Part shown: positions 25,153 to 33,060 of the stretch, piece by piece
How positions within the stretch are numbered: the first letter of the stretch is position 1
Layout of the letters: every line of letters starts with the position of its first letter
NCBI GenBank assembly: GCA_046047495.1
Contig: JBJOHV010000100.1
Span: 1-41,464 of the forward strand
Reading direction: 5' to 3'
Source of the DNA: NORP240 sp046047495
Lineage (GTDB): Bacteria; Pseudomonadota; Gammaproteobacteria; Pseudomonadales; Pseudohongiellaceae
Length of the DNA stretch: 41,464 nucleotides
Notes under the pieces: model-generated
The model's input: the letters and a program-made list of their open reading frames with translations, nothing else
What the model was told of the DNA's origin: nothing
Databases searched by the model: none
Translations under genes and position numbers: made by a program

Positions 25153-26217
25153 ATGTTGAACAATAACGGCAAAAAAACCGCGATTTCCCTGCTGGCTTCA
25201 TTGCTGGTACTGCCCGGAGCCCTGCTGGCCCAGCCGGACATGGCGCCCACCAATAATCTGCCCAACCCCTATGCCACACAAACCGGCTATCTGAAGATGC
25301 CGGCGGGCCGAAGCTGGGGGTCCGCCAGTGCGGTCGATCTGGATCCGGACGGGGAAAGTGTCTGGGTCGCCGAGCGTTGCGGCGGTAATGTGGGAGCCTG
25401 CGTTGACACGCCGGTGGACATGATCATGAAGTTCGACAAGGACGGCAACCTGGTCACCGCCTTCGGGGCCGGCCTGGTCACCTGGCCCCATGGCATCCAT
25501 GTGGATTTCCAGGGCAATGTATGGGTCACCGATGGTCGCGACAACCGCAGTCCCGACAGTCCCAATGCCCCGGTGGTTGGCCATCAGGTGCTGAAGTTCA
25601 GCCCCAGTGGCGAGCTGCTGATGTCCCTGGGTGAGCCGGGAGGTGCCCGTGCACCGGGATATTTCTTCCAGCCCAATGACGTGCTGGTGGCACCCAACGG
25701 CGATATCTTCGTGGCAGAAGGCCATTCCAATGCCGCGGACGCACCGGCCAGGGTATTGAAGTTCAACAGCCGCGGTGAGTTCCTGATGGAGTTCGGTACC
25801 TTGGGCTCCGGCAACGGGCAGTTCATGCAACCCCATGCCTTGGCCATGGATTCCCAGGGGCGCCTCTTCGTGGGCGATCGCAGCAACAACCGTGTACAGA
25901 TCTTTGATCAGAACGGCAACTTCATCGATGTGTGGTACCAGTTCGGTCGACCCAGCGGCCTCTACATCGACCAGAACGACATGCTGTATTCTGCTGACTC
26001 GGAATCGGGGTCGGTCAATCCGGATCATGGAGCCTGGTTCCGTGGCATCCGCATCGGCAGTGCCATCACCGGCGAGGTGCAGTACCTGATTCCTGATCCC
26101 CAGCCGGATTGTCGTGGTACCTGCACGGCGGAAGGTGTGGTGGCGGATCGTAACGGTGTGATCTACGGTGCCGAAGTGGGACCCGTGGGGGGCATCAAAC
26201 GCTACGTCAGAAACTGA
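25153..26217 (+). CDS. PAL-like NHL beta-propeller, variant type, copy 1
   Basis: A 354-residue exported NHL-repeat propeller. Signal peptide ends near ALLA (23-26). The blades resemble the PAL half of animal PAM: GLVTWPHGIHVDFQGNVWVT, FFQPNDVLVAPNGDIFVAEG, FMQPHALAMDSQGRLFVGDR, TAEGVVADRNGVIYGAE. PAL zinc-ligand positions are H113, H228 and, for the third, Glu327 instead of His. The catalytic Tyr position is His191 (EGHSN). Arg243 (GDRSNNR) and Arg75 (AERCGG) match the PAL arginines. So the fold is kept while the active site is altered, as in copy 4. Cysteine pairs (C76/C83, C320/C324) may form disulfides. ATG 25153 follows TGAGAG. Divergent from PHM-like copy 1. Lyase, metal-binding or product-binding roles are all possible. 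Confidence 0.8.
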   Translation: MLNNNGKKTAISLLASLLVLPGALLAQPDMAPTNNLPNPYATQTGYLKMPAGRSWGSASAVDLDPDGESVWVAERCGGNVGACVDTPVDMIMKFDKDGNLVTAFGAGLVTWPHGIHVDFQGNVWVTDGRDNRSPDSPNAPVVGHQVLKFSPSGELLMSLGEPGGARAPGYFFQPNDVLVAPNGDIFVAEGHSNAADAPARVLKFNSRGEFLMEFGTLGSGNGQFMQPHALAMDSQGRLFVGDRSNNRVQIFDQNGNFIDVWYQFGRPSGLYIDQNDMLYSADSESGSVNPDHGAWFRGIRIGSAITGEVQYLIPDPQPDCRGTCTAEGVVADRNGVIYGAEVGPVGGIKRYVRN

Positions 26218-26268
26218 TACGCGAACAATAGGACAGCAATCCAGTCACGCCAGGTACCGCATCACACC

Positions 26269-27045
26269 ATGTCCCATGGACTGACCTGGCTACCGCTCAA
26301 CCTGTTTCTGCTGGCTGCCCTCCTTTTTGGGGAGGGCAGTCACGCAGACACAGTCCGCATTGCCCATTGCCTGGCGGGCTGCCCCCTGGGTGCTCCGGCT
26401 GACAATGACGTCGTCATCCGCTCAATCTACGCACTGTCTTTCAATCATCGAACCCGGGTGGCGGACTGGGTGGCGTACATGGTCACGCCGGCCACCATAG
26501 GCATTGCCTCCAACCTGTCTCGCACGCCTGTGCCGGATCCCTATATCCCGGACGCCCTGACGGAAGCGGATTATGAAAACGCCGGTGCGGCAGCCGGAGT
26601 GGAGCGGTCATTGTTTGTGCCCCTGGTGAGCTTTGCCGGTACGCCATATTGGAGAGAAGTGAATTTTCTAACCAACATGGTGCCTCGAAATCCGGAACTG
26701 AGCCGGGGCTCCTGGTATGGGCTGGAATGGGCGGTGCGCAATCTGGCCAACCGTGCGGGGGAGGTCTATGTGCTCACCGGCCCCATCTTCGACCCTGCTG
26801 CGCCGATGCCGGCGCTGCCGACAGGCACGCCTCATCAGATTCCCAGCGGATTTTATATGGTTCTGGCAGTTGCCGGTGGAAGGGTGTCAGCGTTTCGTTT
26901 CGACCAGCAACAGGCATTTCACGTGCATCATTGCGAGCGACGGGTCAACCTGGAAGAGATCGAACTGGCAACAGGACTGGATCTGTTCCCGGAGGCGGAG
27001 CAATGGCCTGCCGGGAATCTGGATCAGCAGCTGGGTTGTCAGTGA
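26269..27045 (+). CDS. NUC1-type DNA/RNA non-specific endonuclease homologue without catalytic residues
   Basis: A 258-residue exported protein; signal peptide 1-26 (ending SHA). The fold signature is that of NucA/Serratia nuclease: YALSFNHRTRVADWVAYMVT (54-73), ADYENAG (100-106), FLTNMVPRNPELSRGSWYGL (133-152), then VYVLTGPIF (167-175). The family motif DRGH is replaced by ERSL (112-115), so the general-base His is Leu115. The magnesium-binding Asn of the LNxGxW motif is Ser145 (LSRGSW); Glu153 remains. Nuclease activity is therefore unlikely. The gene lies 51 bases after PAL-like gene 1 on the same strand and could be cotranscribed with it. There is no clear ribosome site. It ends seven bases from the convergent small gene. 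A binding role is conjecture. Confidence 0.75.
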   Translation: MSHGLTWLPLNLFLLAALLFGEGSHADTVRIAHCLAGCPLGAPADNDVVIRSIYALSFNHRTRVADWVAYMVTPATIGIASNLSRTPVPDPYIPDALTEADYENAGAAAGVERSLFVPLVSFAGTPYWREVNFLTNMVPRNPELSRGSWYGLEWAVRNLANRAGEVYVLTGPIFDPAAPMPALPTGTPHQIPSGFYMVLAVAGGRVSAFRFDQQQAFHVHHCERRVNLEEIELATGLDLFPEAEQWPAGNLDQQLGCQ

Positions 27046-27052
27046 ACGGGAC

Positions 27053-27598
27053 TCATTGAATTTCGATCAGGAAATAATCATCCTGCAACAACCCCCTGAC
27101 GGTACGGTCCAGAGCCTCATGCAGGGCTGGGGTTATACCGTCTGCCTGGGCGGATTCGCCGCGACCGAACAGGGTGGTTTGCCACAGTGTCCGGCCGCCG
27201 GAACCCTGTAGCCGCACCTGGGTTCTGATGGTCAGGCGCAGCATGGTCTGGCCGTTGGTCTCGGCAGTTTCCAGTGCCGTGGAGGCAATGCTTCCCTCCA
27301 GGGTCATGTTCTCACCGCTGTCCACCAGCGCGGCTTTGCCCTTTGTAAACCCTTGTACCAGGGCATCCTGCACAATGGCAGCCAGGGCCTTGTCCGCATT
27401 CCAGTCTCCGGCGATGAGATTGGGGTTGCCTCCCTCGCGGCTGTCCCCGAAGGCGGCGACTTTGAGCGGGCCGCGCGGCATCTTGCTGAGGTCAGCACGA
27501 ATTTCTTCGCTGAACACGTAATTGACAGAGACATCCTCGGCGAAGACCGCGGTGCAGCCCAGCAGAGCAGTTAACAAAACAACAATTTTACCGTGCAT
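27053..27598 (-). CDS. Exported YajG-like protein of unknown function
   Basis: A 181-residue protein with an N-terminal signal. Cleavage could be after AVFA, or at a lipobox-like LLGC, which would make it a lipoprotein. The mature part resembles the YajG type of envelope lipoprotein in size and order: an early beta-rich segment (KVAAFGDSREG), a helix with IVQDALVQGF, then strands MLRLTIRTQVRLQGSGGRTL and the end DRTVRGLLQDDYFL. YajG function is not established. ATG 27598 has AGGAG seven bases upstream; a TTG just before it is less likely. It follows PAL-like gene 2 on the minus strand with a stem-loop in between, so it may be the last gene of that transcript. Confidence 0.6.
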   Translation of the reverse strand: MHGKIVVLLTALLGCTAVFAEDVSVNYVFSEEIRADLSKMPRGPLKVAAFGDSREGGNPNLIAGDWNADKALAAIVQDALVQGFTKGKAALVDSGENMTLEGSIASTALETAETNGQTMLRLTIRTQVRLQGSGGRTLWQTTLFGRGESAQADGITPALHEALDRTVRGLLQDDYFLIEIQ

Positions 27599-27616
27599 CA
27601 AGTGACTCCTGTTCAG

Positions 27617-27640
27617 GACCGCTCCTGCCAGAGCGGTCCG
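27617..27640 (-). other. Stem-loop between PAL-like gene 2 and the YajG-like gene
   Basis: A perfect 9-bp stem GGACCGCTC / GAGCGGTCC with a six-base loop and no U run on either strand. It may attenuate or stabilise the transcript end rather than terminate it. Confidence 0.55.
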
Positions 27641-27657
27641 GGTTGCTCTATATCCAA

Positions 27658-28851
27658 TCAGTTGGTGATGGCTGACGCTGGCCAGGGAGCACCAGGCCGG
27701 GTCTGTCCTAGGGGGCGCAGGCCCCGGTAGACAAATTTCTGCACTCTTTTTCCCTCGTAGGTTTCCGTAGTGAAAATATTGCCGGCGGAATCCGTCACGA
27801 TGCTGTGGGTGCCGAAAAACAAGCCAGGCTGCCGTCCGCCGTCCCCAAAGGTGTATAGGACCTGCAGCGACTCGCGCTCCAGAATATGCACCTTCATATT
27901 GGAGCCGTCGGCGAGGTAAATGAATTCCTGGTTGGGATCCTTGGAAAAGGCGATATCCCAGGTCGACCCGGACAAGGTTGCGGGGGCTACCAGGGCTTCT
28001 TTTACAAACGTGCCGTCCGGGCGGAACACCTGAATCCGGTCAGCGCCACGGTCACATACATAGATCAGGCCATCGTTGGAAGGTTCGGCGCAATGGACAG
28101 GCGGACGGAATTGCTGCGGCAGGGGAGCTCCCGGTGTGTAGGTATTGTCGGCGTCATCGTCGGGGCGGTTGCCATAGGCGCCCCAATAACGCTTGAACGC
28201 GCCAGAAGCCATGTCCAGGACTGCCACGCGACGATTGCCATAACCGTCGGCGATGTAGGCTTCATTGGCGGACACATCCATGGCAATTTCAGCGACTCTT
28301 GAAAAGTGCGTGGTGCTGTTGCTGTCAGGTCCGTTGCCAGGCTCCCCAATGGTGCGGATGTAATCGCCATTGCGAGTGAACACCAGTATGTGGGAATCGC
28401 CGCCACCGTTGCCCCCGATCCAGACATCACCGTTGGGTGCGATTTCAATGCCGTGATTGGATTCCGGCCACACGTACTCACCATCAGGCGCCGGCCCGCC
28501 CCAGGCATTGACGAGATTGCCTGCGGGGTCAAATTCCAAAATCGGTGGTGCCGCAGTGCAGCATTCAGCAGTGCCCCGGTCCAATCCCAGCTCCTGGGAC
28601 ATGAACATGTCATCGGTGTCCCGGTGCACGATATAGACGTGATCCCGTGCATCCACCGCCACACCGATGGTGCGACCCAGTAACCACTTGTTGGGCAATG
28701 GCTGCGGCCAGAAGGGGTCCACTTCGAAATGCGGCACCATGCGATCGGCACTGACGGCGGATACCTTGCCCAGTTGATGTTGTCCGACCCCGAGCAGAAG
28801 CAGCAGGGTGACAGCGAGAGTCGATGCAAGCAGATATTTTTGTTTTTTCAT
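27658..28851 (-). CDS. PAL-like NHL beta-propeller with conserved catalytic positions, copy 2
   Basis: A 397-residue propeller with an N-terminal hydrophobic segment (6-23) that is either an uncleaved anchor or a signal peptide. By eye alignment with the PAL half of animal PAM, all key positions are kept: zinc-type histidines H133 (SNHGIEIAPNGDVWIG), H253 (PVHCAEP) and H349 (GTHSIVTD), catalytic Tyr204 (ADGYGNRRV), Arg268 (CDRGADRIQVF) and Arg77 (VHRD). PAL cleaves alpha-hydroxyglycine adducts to amide plus glyoxylate. An analogous lyase or dealkylation step is inferred. Adjacent Cys97-Cys98 (AECCT) is notable. ATG 28851, with AGGA eight bases upstream, is preferred over an in-frame upstream start that lacks a signal. 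It is strongly similar to copy 3 next to it (tandem duplication), and has its own promoter behind the copy 3 terminator. Confidence 0.82.
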   Translation of the reverse strand: MKKQKYLLASTLAVTLLLLLGVGQHQLGKVSAVSADRMVPHFEVDPFWPQPLPNKWLLGRTIGVAVDARDHVYIVHRDTDDMFMSQELGLDRGTAECCTAAPPILEFDPAGNLVNAWGGPAPDGEYVWPESNHGIEIAPNGDVWIGGNGGGDSHILVFTRNGDYIRTIGEPGNGPDSNSTTHFSRVAEIAMDVSANEAYIADGYGNRRVAVLDMASGAFKRYWGAYGNRPDDDADNTYTPGAPLPQQFRPPVHCAEPSNDGLIYVCDRGADRIQVFRPDGTFVKEALVAPATLSGSTWDIAFSKDPNQEFIYLADGSNMKVHILERESLQVLYTFGDGGRQPGLFFGTHSIVTDSAGNIFTTETYEGKRVQKFVYRGLRPLGQTRPGAPWPASAITN

Positions 28852-28899
28852 AGGTGCATCCTGAACAGAGTTAAGGGGTGGTGCGGGGATGAGTCCCGA

Positions 28900-28928
28900 A
28901 GTATATGCCCGATACACCGCATTGTGAA
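28900..28928 (-). promoter_or_regulatory. Sigma70-like promoter of PAL-like gene 2
   Basis: On the minus strand: TTCACA (28923-28928), 17 bp, TATACT (28900-28905), giving a leader of about 40 bases. It lies downstream of the terminator of PAL-like gene 3, so gene 2 is transcribed independently. Confidence 0.65.
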
Positions 28929-28965
28929 TTATCGACCTTGAACCTGTGCTGAATGACGCACCAAC

Positions 28966-28998
28966 AAAAAGGCCGTGACGGTTGCCCGTCACGGCCTT
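28966..28998 (-). terminator. Terminator of PAL-like gene 3
   Basis: A perfect 12-bp stem AAGGCCGTGACG / CGTCACGGCCTT with a six-base loop, followed on the minus strand by TTTTTG. A smaller CCTACAACCTGTAGG hairpin (29005-29019) sits between the stop codon and the terminator. Confidence 0.88.
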
Positions 28999-29025
28999 GA
29001 TTAGCCTACAACCTGTAGGTTGCGA

Positions 29026-30219
29026 TTACAGCTCTTCAGGCGGCCAGGTGGGTGCGCGGTCGCGCACGGTGACTGGACGCATGCCCTGATAGAGGAACTT
29101 CTGAACCCGCTTGCCTTCGTAGGTTTCAGTCGTATAGATGTTGCCTTGCGAGTCGGAGGCAATGCTGTGGGGCGCATAGAACAGGCCCGGCTGGCGGCCG
29201 CCGTCACCGAAGGTGTACAGCACTTCCATGGATTCACGATCGATCACATAGATCTTGAAATTCTGACCGTCGGCCAGGTAGATGAACTCCTGGTCGGCAT
29301 CCGGTGAGAAGGCGATATCCCAGGTGGAACCCTGTGACAGGGTGGCCGGGGAAATGATCACTTCGCGGACGAAGGTGCCATCGGGACGGAAGACCTGGAT
29401 ACGGTCGGCGCCACGGTCGCACACATAGATCAAGCCGTCATTGGAGGGCTCGGCACAGTGAACCGGACCACGGAACTGCTGCGGGCCAGGCACGCCGGGG
29501 GTGTAGGTGACGTCGGCGTTGTCATCCGGGCGGTTGCCATAGGCACCCCAGTAACGCTTGAATGCACCGGTGGTCATGTCCACAACGGCCACACGTCGGT
29601 TACGGTACCCGTCGGCGATATAGGCTTCGTTGTTGGCCACGTCCATGGCGATCTCTGCCACCTGGGAGAAGTGGGTGGTGCTGTTGCTGTCACGGTCATT
29701 GCCCGGAACACCGATGGTGCGGATGTAATCACCATTGCGGGTGAAGACCAGGATATGGGAGTCGCCACCGCCGTTGCCGCCGATCCACACGTCACCGTTG
29801 GGAGCAACTTCGATACCGTGGTTGGATGCGGGCCACACATAGGGAGCGCCTTCTTTGGCACCGCCCCAGGCATTGATCAGGTTACCTTCCAGATCGAACT
29901 CAATGATCGGGGGGGCCGGAGTACAGCACTCGGAAACACCGGCATACAAACCGATTTCCGTGCGCAGGGCGAACATTTCTTCCTGATCGCGGTGAACGAT
30001 GAAGATGTGATCGCGGTCATCCACGTCCACACCGATGGTGCGACCCAGCAGCCAGTGATTGGGCAGCGGCTTCGGCCACAGGGGATCTACCAGAAAATGC
30101 GGGGCCATCACGTCGTTACTGGCAGCGGTGACCGGCTCCTGTAACTTGGCTTGCCCTATACCCAGAGCAGTCAGTGTCACCACCAACGATGCTCCTGCTA
30201 TTAGTTTGATTCTTCTCAT
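29026..30219 (-). CDS. PAL-like NHL beta-propeller with conserved catalytic positions, copy 3
   Basis: A 397-residue propeller, near-duplicate of copy 2, with an N-terminal hydrophobic signal or anchor (5-24). PAL-type positions are all present by eye: H134 (SNHGIEV), H254 (PVHCAEP) and H351 (APHSIASD) for zinc, Tyr205 (ADGYRNRRV), Arg269 (CDRGADRIQVF), Arg77 (VHRD). It shares the adjacent cysteines (SECCT) with copy 2. ATG 30219 is chosen because GGAGGG lies five bases upstream; an upstream in-frame start gives no signal sequence. The gene is divergent from the HupE-type permease, with twin palindromes in the 132-bp spacer, and ends at its own terminator. A periplasmic lyase acting on a hydroxylated product is inferred from the PHM-like genes in the same locus. 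Confidence 0.83.
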   Translation of the reverse strand: MRRIKLIAGASLVVTLTALGIGQAKLQEPVTAASNDVMAPHFLVDPLWPKPLPNHWLLGRTIGVDVDDRDHIFIVHRDQEEMFALRTEIGLYAGVSECCTPAPPIIEFDLEGNLINAWGGAKEGAPYVWPASNHGIEVAPNGDVWIGGNGGGDSHILVFTRNGDYIRTIGVPGNDRDSNSTTHFSQVAEIAMDVANNEAYIADGYRNRRVAVVDMTTGAFKRYWGAYGNRPDDNADVTYTPGVPGPQQFRGPVHCAEPSNDGLIYVCDRGADRIQVFRPDGTFVREVIISPATLSQGSTWDIAFSPDADQEFIYLADGQNFKIYVIDRESMEVLYTFGDGGRQPGLFYAPHSIASDSQGNIYTTETYEGKRVQKFLYQGMRPVTVRDRAPTWPPEEL

Positions 30220-30271
30220 TTTTCCCTCCAGATACCCACGACAGGGCCTTATTTTTTTCAGCGCGATGCGC

Positions 30272-30302
30272 AGTATACTCACTTCGGACGACACAGTATA
30301 CT
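30272..30302. promoter_or_regulatory. Twin AGTATACT palindromes between divergent PAL-like and HupE genes
   Basis: The 10-base word CAGTATACTC occurs twice (30271-30280 and 30294-30303), with centres 23 bp apart. Its core AGTATACT is palindromic and so places a TATACT -10-like hexamer on both strands at both sites. No good -35 accompanies them. This could be a repressor/activator operator or overlapping divergent promoters. Confidence 0.5.
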
Positions 30303-30351
30303 CGCAGCCTGTTTTTTACTGGGCTTGCTACAATTGCTTACAAGTGGTGCC

Positions 30352-31725
30352 ATGCGACTGATTTCAATAATAAAAACGCGCTGCGGCAGGCGCCTCGCCA
30401 GGCTGGTGTCGGGTTTGCTGCTGGTGCTACTGGCCGGCTCTGCAGTTGCCCACGACATCCCCTCCCGGGTCACGGTCTACGCCTTCGTCAAACCGGAGGG
30501 CAATCAACTGACCGTGCTTTTGCGGGTGCCCATGGAGGCGCTGGGGGAAATCGTGTTTCCCACCCGGGGGCCGGGATATCTCGTCATCTCTGAATCCGAG
30601 TTCGAACTGCAGGACGCCGCCCGGGTCTATCTGACTGACTCCATCACGTTTTTTGAAAACGGTGAGGAACTCACCGGCCAGGAGCTTGCGGCCGTGCGGG
30701 TGTCATTGCCCTCCAATCGCTCGTTCACCACCTATGAGGATGCCCTGGCCAATGTCCTCAGTCCGCCGCTGTCGGATGATGTGAATCTGTTCTGGCGCCA
30801 GGGCATGATGGATGTACTGGTGACCTACCCGATCACCTCCCAGGATTCCCAGTTCTCCGTGACGCCCGAACTGGGCACCCTGGCAGACCAGACCACGACG
30901 GTGCTGCGCTTCATTTTGCCCAGCGGCGCGGAGCGGGTATTCAATTACATCGGCAACCCGGGGGAGGTGCTGCTGGATCCCCGCTGGCATCAGGCGGTAT
31001 TCCGTTTCGTGGAAATGGGCTTCGTCCACATCCTGGAGGGACTCGACCACCTGATGTTCCTGTTGTGCCTGGTAATACCCATTCGCAGCGTCAAGCGCCT
31101 GATACCGGTAATCACGTCCTTCACCATCGCCCATTCCATTACCCTGATCGGATCGGCGTTCGGGGTGGGGTCGGGGTCCATGTGGTTTCCACCCCTGATC
31201 GAAACCCTGATTGCCTTGTCCATCGTCTACATGGCGTTTGAGAATATCGTGGGGGCAAAACTCGAAAACCGCTGGATGGTGACATTCGGCTTCGGCCTCA
31301 TCCATGGTTTCGGTTTTTCTTTCATGTTCAGTGATACCCTGCAGTTTGCCGGCGGACACCTTTTTTCGTCCCTGCTGGCGTTCAATGTTGGGGTGGAACT
31401 GGGGCAGTTGATGATTCTGCTGCTGGTAATCCCGTTGTTGTCCGTGTTGTTCAAATACGTGGTGGATGCCCGCATGGGCACCATTCTGCTGTCGGCGCTG
31501 CTGGCACACTCGGCCTGGCACTGGATGCTGGATCGGTCTGCGTTGCTGAGTCAGTACCAGTTCACCATGCCGGTAATGAACGCCGAATTTTTCGCCGGAT
31601 TGATGCGCTGGGGCATGATGCTGGTCATCATCGTCGCTGCCCTGTGGGGCATGTACGAGCTATTCAGCCGCTTTTTCACGGCGGCATCCTCTCTCCCCGA
31701 ACCCCGTTCGCAAATCCGCGAGTAG
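30352..31725 (+). CDS. HupE/UreJ-type metal permease with periplasmic N-terminal domain
   Basis: A 457-residue membrane protein of the HupE/UreJ_2 type. Signal peptide 1-33 (ending AVA; mature start HDIPSR). A beta-rich periplasmic domain (34-205) precedes about seven membrane helices with the family motifs FVHILEGLDHLMFLL (224-238), FTIAHSITL (257-265), PPLIETLIALSIVYMAFENI (280-299), GLIHGFGFSF (315-324) and FNVGVELGQL (344-353). The His/Asp-rich motifs probably bind the transported metal. HupE/UreJ proteins are linked to nickel in hydrogenase and urease clusters, neither of which is here. The genes around it encode predicted copper and zinc enzymes, so copper or zinc handling is an inference. 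ATG 30352 gives a clean signal peptide but has only a weak ribosome site; a TTG lies 27 bases upstream. Convergent with PAL-like gene 4, 15 bases apart. Confidence 0.82.
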   Translation: MRLISIIKTRCGRRLARLVSGLLLVLLAGSAVAHDIPSRVTVYAFVKPEGNQLTVLLRVPMEALGEIVFPTRGPGYLVISESEFELQDAARVYLTDSITFFENGEELTGQELAAVRVSLPSNRSFTTYEDALANVLSPPLSDDVNLFWRQGMMDVLVTYPITSQDSQFSVTPELGTLADQTTTVLRFILPSGAERVFNYIGNPGEVLLDPRWHQAVFRFVEMGFVHILEGLDHLMFLLCLVIPIRSVKRLIPVITSFTIAHSITLIGSAFGVGSGSMWFPPLIETLIALSIVYMAFENIVGAKLENRWMVTFGFGLIHGFGFSFMFSDTLQFAGGHLFSSLLAFNVGVELGQLMILLLVIPLLSVLFKYVVDARMGTILLSALLAHSAWHWMLDRSALLSQYQFTMPVMNAEFFAGLMRWGMMLVIIVAALWGMYELFSRFFTAASSLPEPRSQIRE

Positions 31726-31740
31726 AGGCTCGGTCGCAGG

Positions 31741-32802
31741 TCAACGGAGCCGGTACTTGCGCAATTTACGCTGGGCTACTTCGGCACCGTAGACATTACC
31801 GTTTTCATCCGCCGTCACCCCTTCCGCCACGCTGGTGCCCTGGGCAGCACCTGAATTGGGATCGGGAATGAAGGCGGTGACGAAGCCGTCGATGGCGCTG
31901 CCGATGCGAATGCCCCGGTACCAGCCCGGATTGCGTCGGGGACCGGTATTGGATTCGGAGTCCGCGGAGTACAGGATGTCATTGGCATCGATGTAAAGGC
32001 CGCTGGGACGGCCGAACTGGGTCCAGGTATCCACATGACTGCCATCCTGCTCGAAGATCTGCAGTCGGCTGTTGCCGCGGTCCGCAACGAAAAGACGTCC
32101 TCGGGAATCCATGGCCAGGGCGTGGGGCACCCGCATTTCACCGTCCTCGGCGCCCGTCGTTCCCCACTCCATCAGGTACTCCCCCTGGCTGTTGTATTTC
32201 ACGATGCGGTTATTGCCATCGGCGGAATGACCGTCGGCCACGAAGATGTCGCCATTGGGAGCCACCACCACGTCGCAGGGCTGGTCGAAGATGTAGTTGC
32301 CTCGGCCAGCCAGGCCCGCCTGACCGAGACTCAGCAGGAGTTCGCCCTCGGGGCTGAACTTATGTACCTGGTGTCCCTTTTTACGGATCTCGTCACCGCG
32401 GGCATCCGCGATCCACACATTGCCCTGGGCATCCACATGGATGCCGTGGGGCCACACGATCAGGCCCGCCCCGAAACTCTTCACCACATTGCCATTGGAA
32501 TCGATCAGAAATACCGGATCAATTTCCGGCGTATCGAGGCAATTGCCGTTGCCGCCGCAGCGTTCAGCCGCCCAGATCTGGCCATTGCCGGCGTAATAAA
32601 CCGTGCTGGTGGCACCCCAGCTGCGACCATCGGGCAGCACGACCCAGTCCTGTTCATCGGGATTGACAGTTTCATAGGGGTTGGGGGTCAGGTTGGGATT
32701 GTCCAGCTGCGCCCAGGCGGTGAACGGCAGGATAGCAAGCAGACCGGTGGTCAGCAGGGCATGCCAATGGATTCTGGGAGGGCAGGGGGGGTATCGCAGC
32801 AT
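31741..32802 (-). CDS. PAL-like NHL beta-propeller, variant type, copy 4
   Basis: A 353-residue exported propeller (signal peptide ends FTAWA, 27-31), closest to copy 1. It shares GRSWGA, WAAERCGGN, VWPHGIHVDAQGNVWIAD, VPHALAMDSRGRLFVADR, FGRPSGLYID and VAEGVTADENGNVYGAE. PAL-type positions: H119 and H227 kept, the third zinc His replaced by Glu327, the catalytic Tyr position occupied by His192 (DGHSADG), Arg242 and Arg81 kept. The matching substitutions in copies 1 and 4 argue for a distinct subfamily rather than decay. ATG 32802 has a strong AGGAG at the right distance, and the upstream in-frame extension lacks a signal. Divergent from PHM-like copy 2 across 258 bp, mirroring the copy 1 arrangement. 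Ligand and reaction unknown. Confidence 0.8.
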   Translation of the reverse strand: MLRYPPCPPRIHWHALLTTGLLAILPFTAWAQLDNPNLTPNPYETVNPDEQDWVVLPDGRSWGATSTVYYAGNGQIWAAERCGGNGNCLDTPEIDPVFLIDSNGNVVKSFGAGLIVWPHGIHVDAQGNVWIADARGDEIRKKGHQVHKFSPEGELLLSLGQAGLAGRGNYIFDQPCDVVVAPNGDIFVADGHSADGNNRIVKYNSQGEYLMEWGTTGAEDGEMRVPHALAMDSRGRLFVADRGNSRLQIFEQDGSHVDTWTQFGRPSGLYIDANDILYSADSESNTGPRRNPGWYRGIRIGSAIDGFVTAFIPDPNSGAAQGTSVAEGVTADENGNVYGAEVAQRKLRKYRLR

Positions 32803-33060
32803 GGAATTCTCCTGGCAGGCCGGGTTGTCTTTTTGGCCTTGGATGGGGACTTTACTGCAATCACACAGCATTGTCTTGCGCGACCAGACAGGCACCGACA
32901 GCTGGGTTAAAAAGCCATTGGTTACAGTAAGTTAGAAGGGCAGACCAGGAATAAGCCTGGTTTCAATTTGTAACAATCCCTGACGTTTGCAAGTATCACG
33001 TGCCGAAGTGACTGGGTTAAGCTACGACACTGCTTTGCAAACGGATTCGAGGAACAGGCA

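Noticed and set aside
30352..31725. Hydrogenase or urease cluster suggested by HupE/UreJ similarity
   Set aside because: No hydrogenase, urease or nickel-maturation genes are present in the window.
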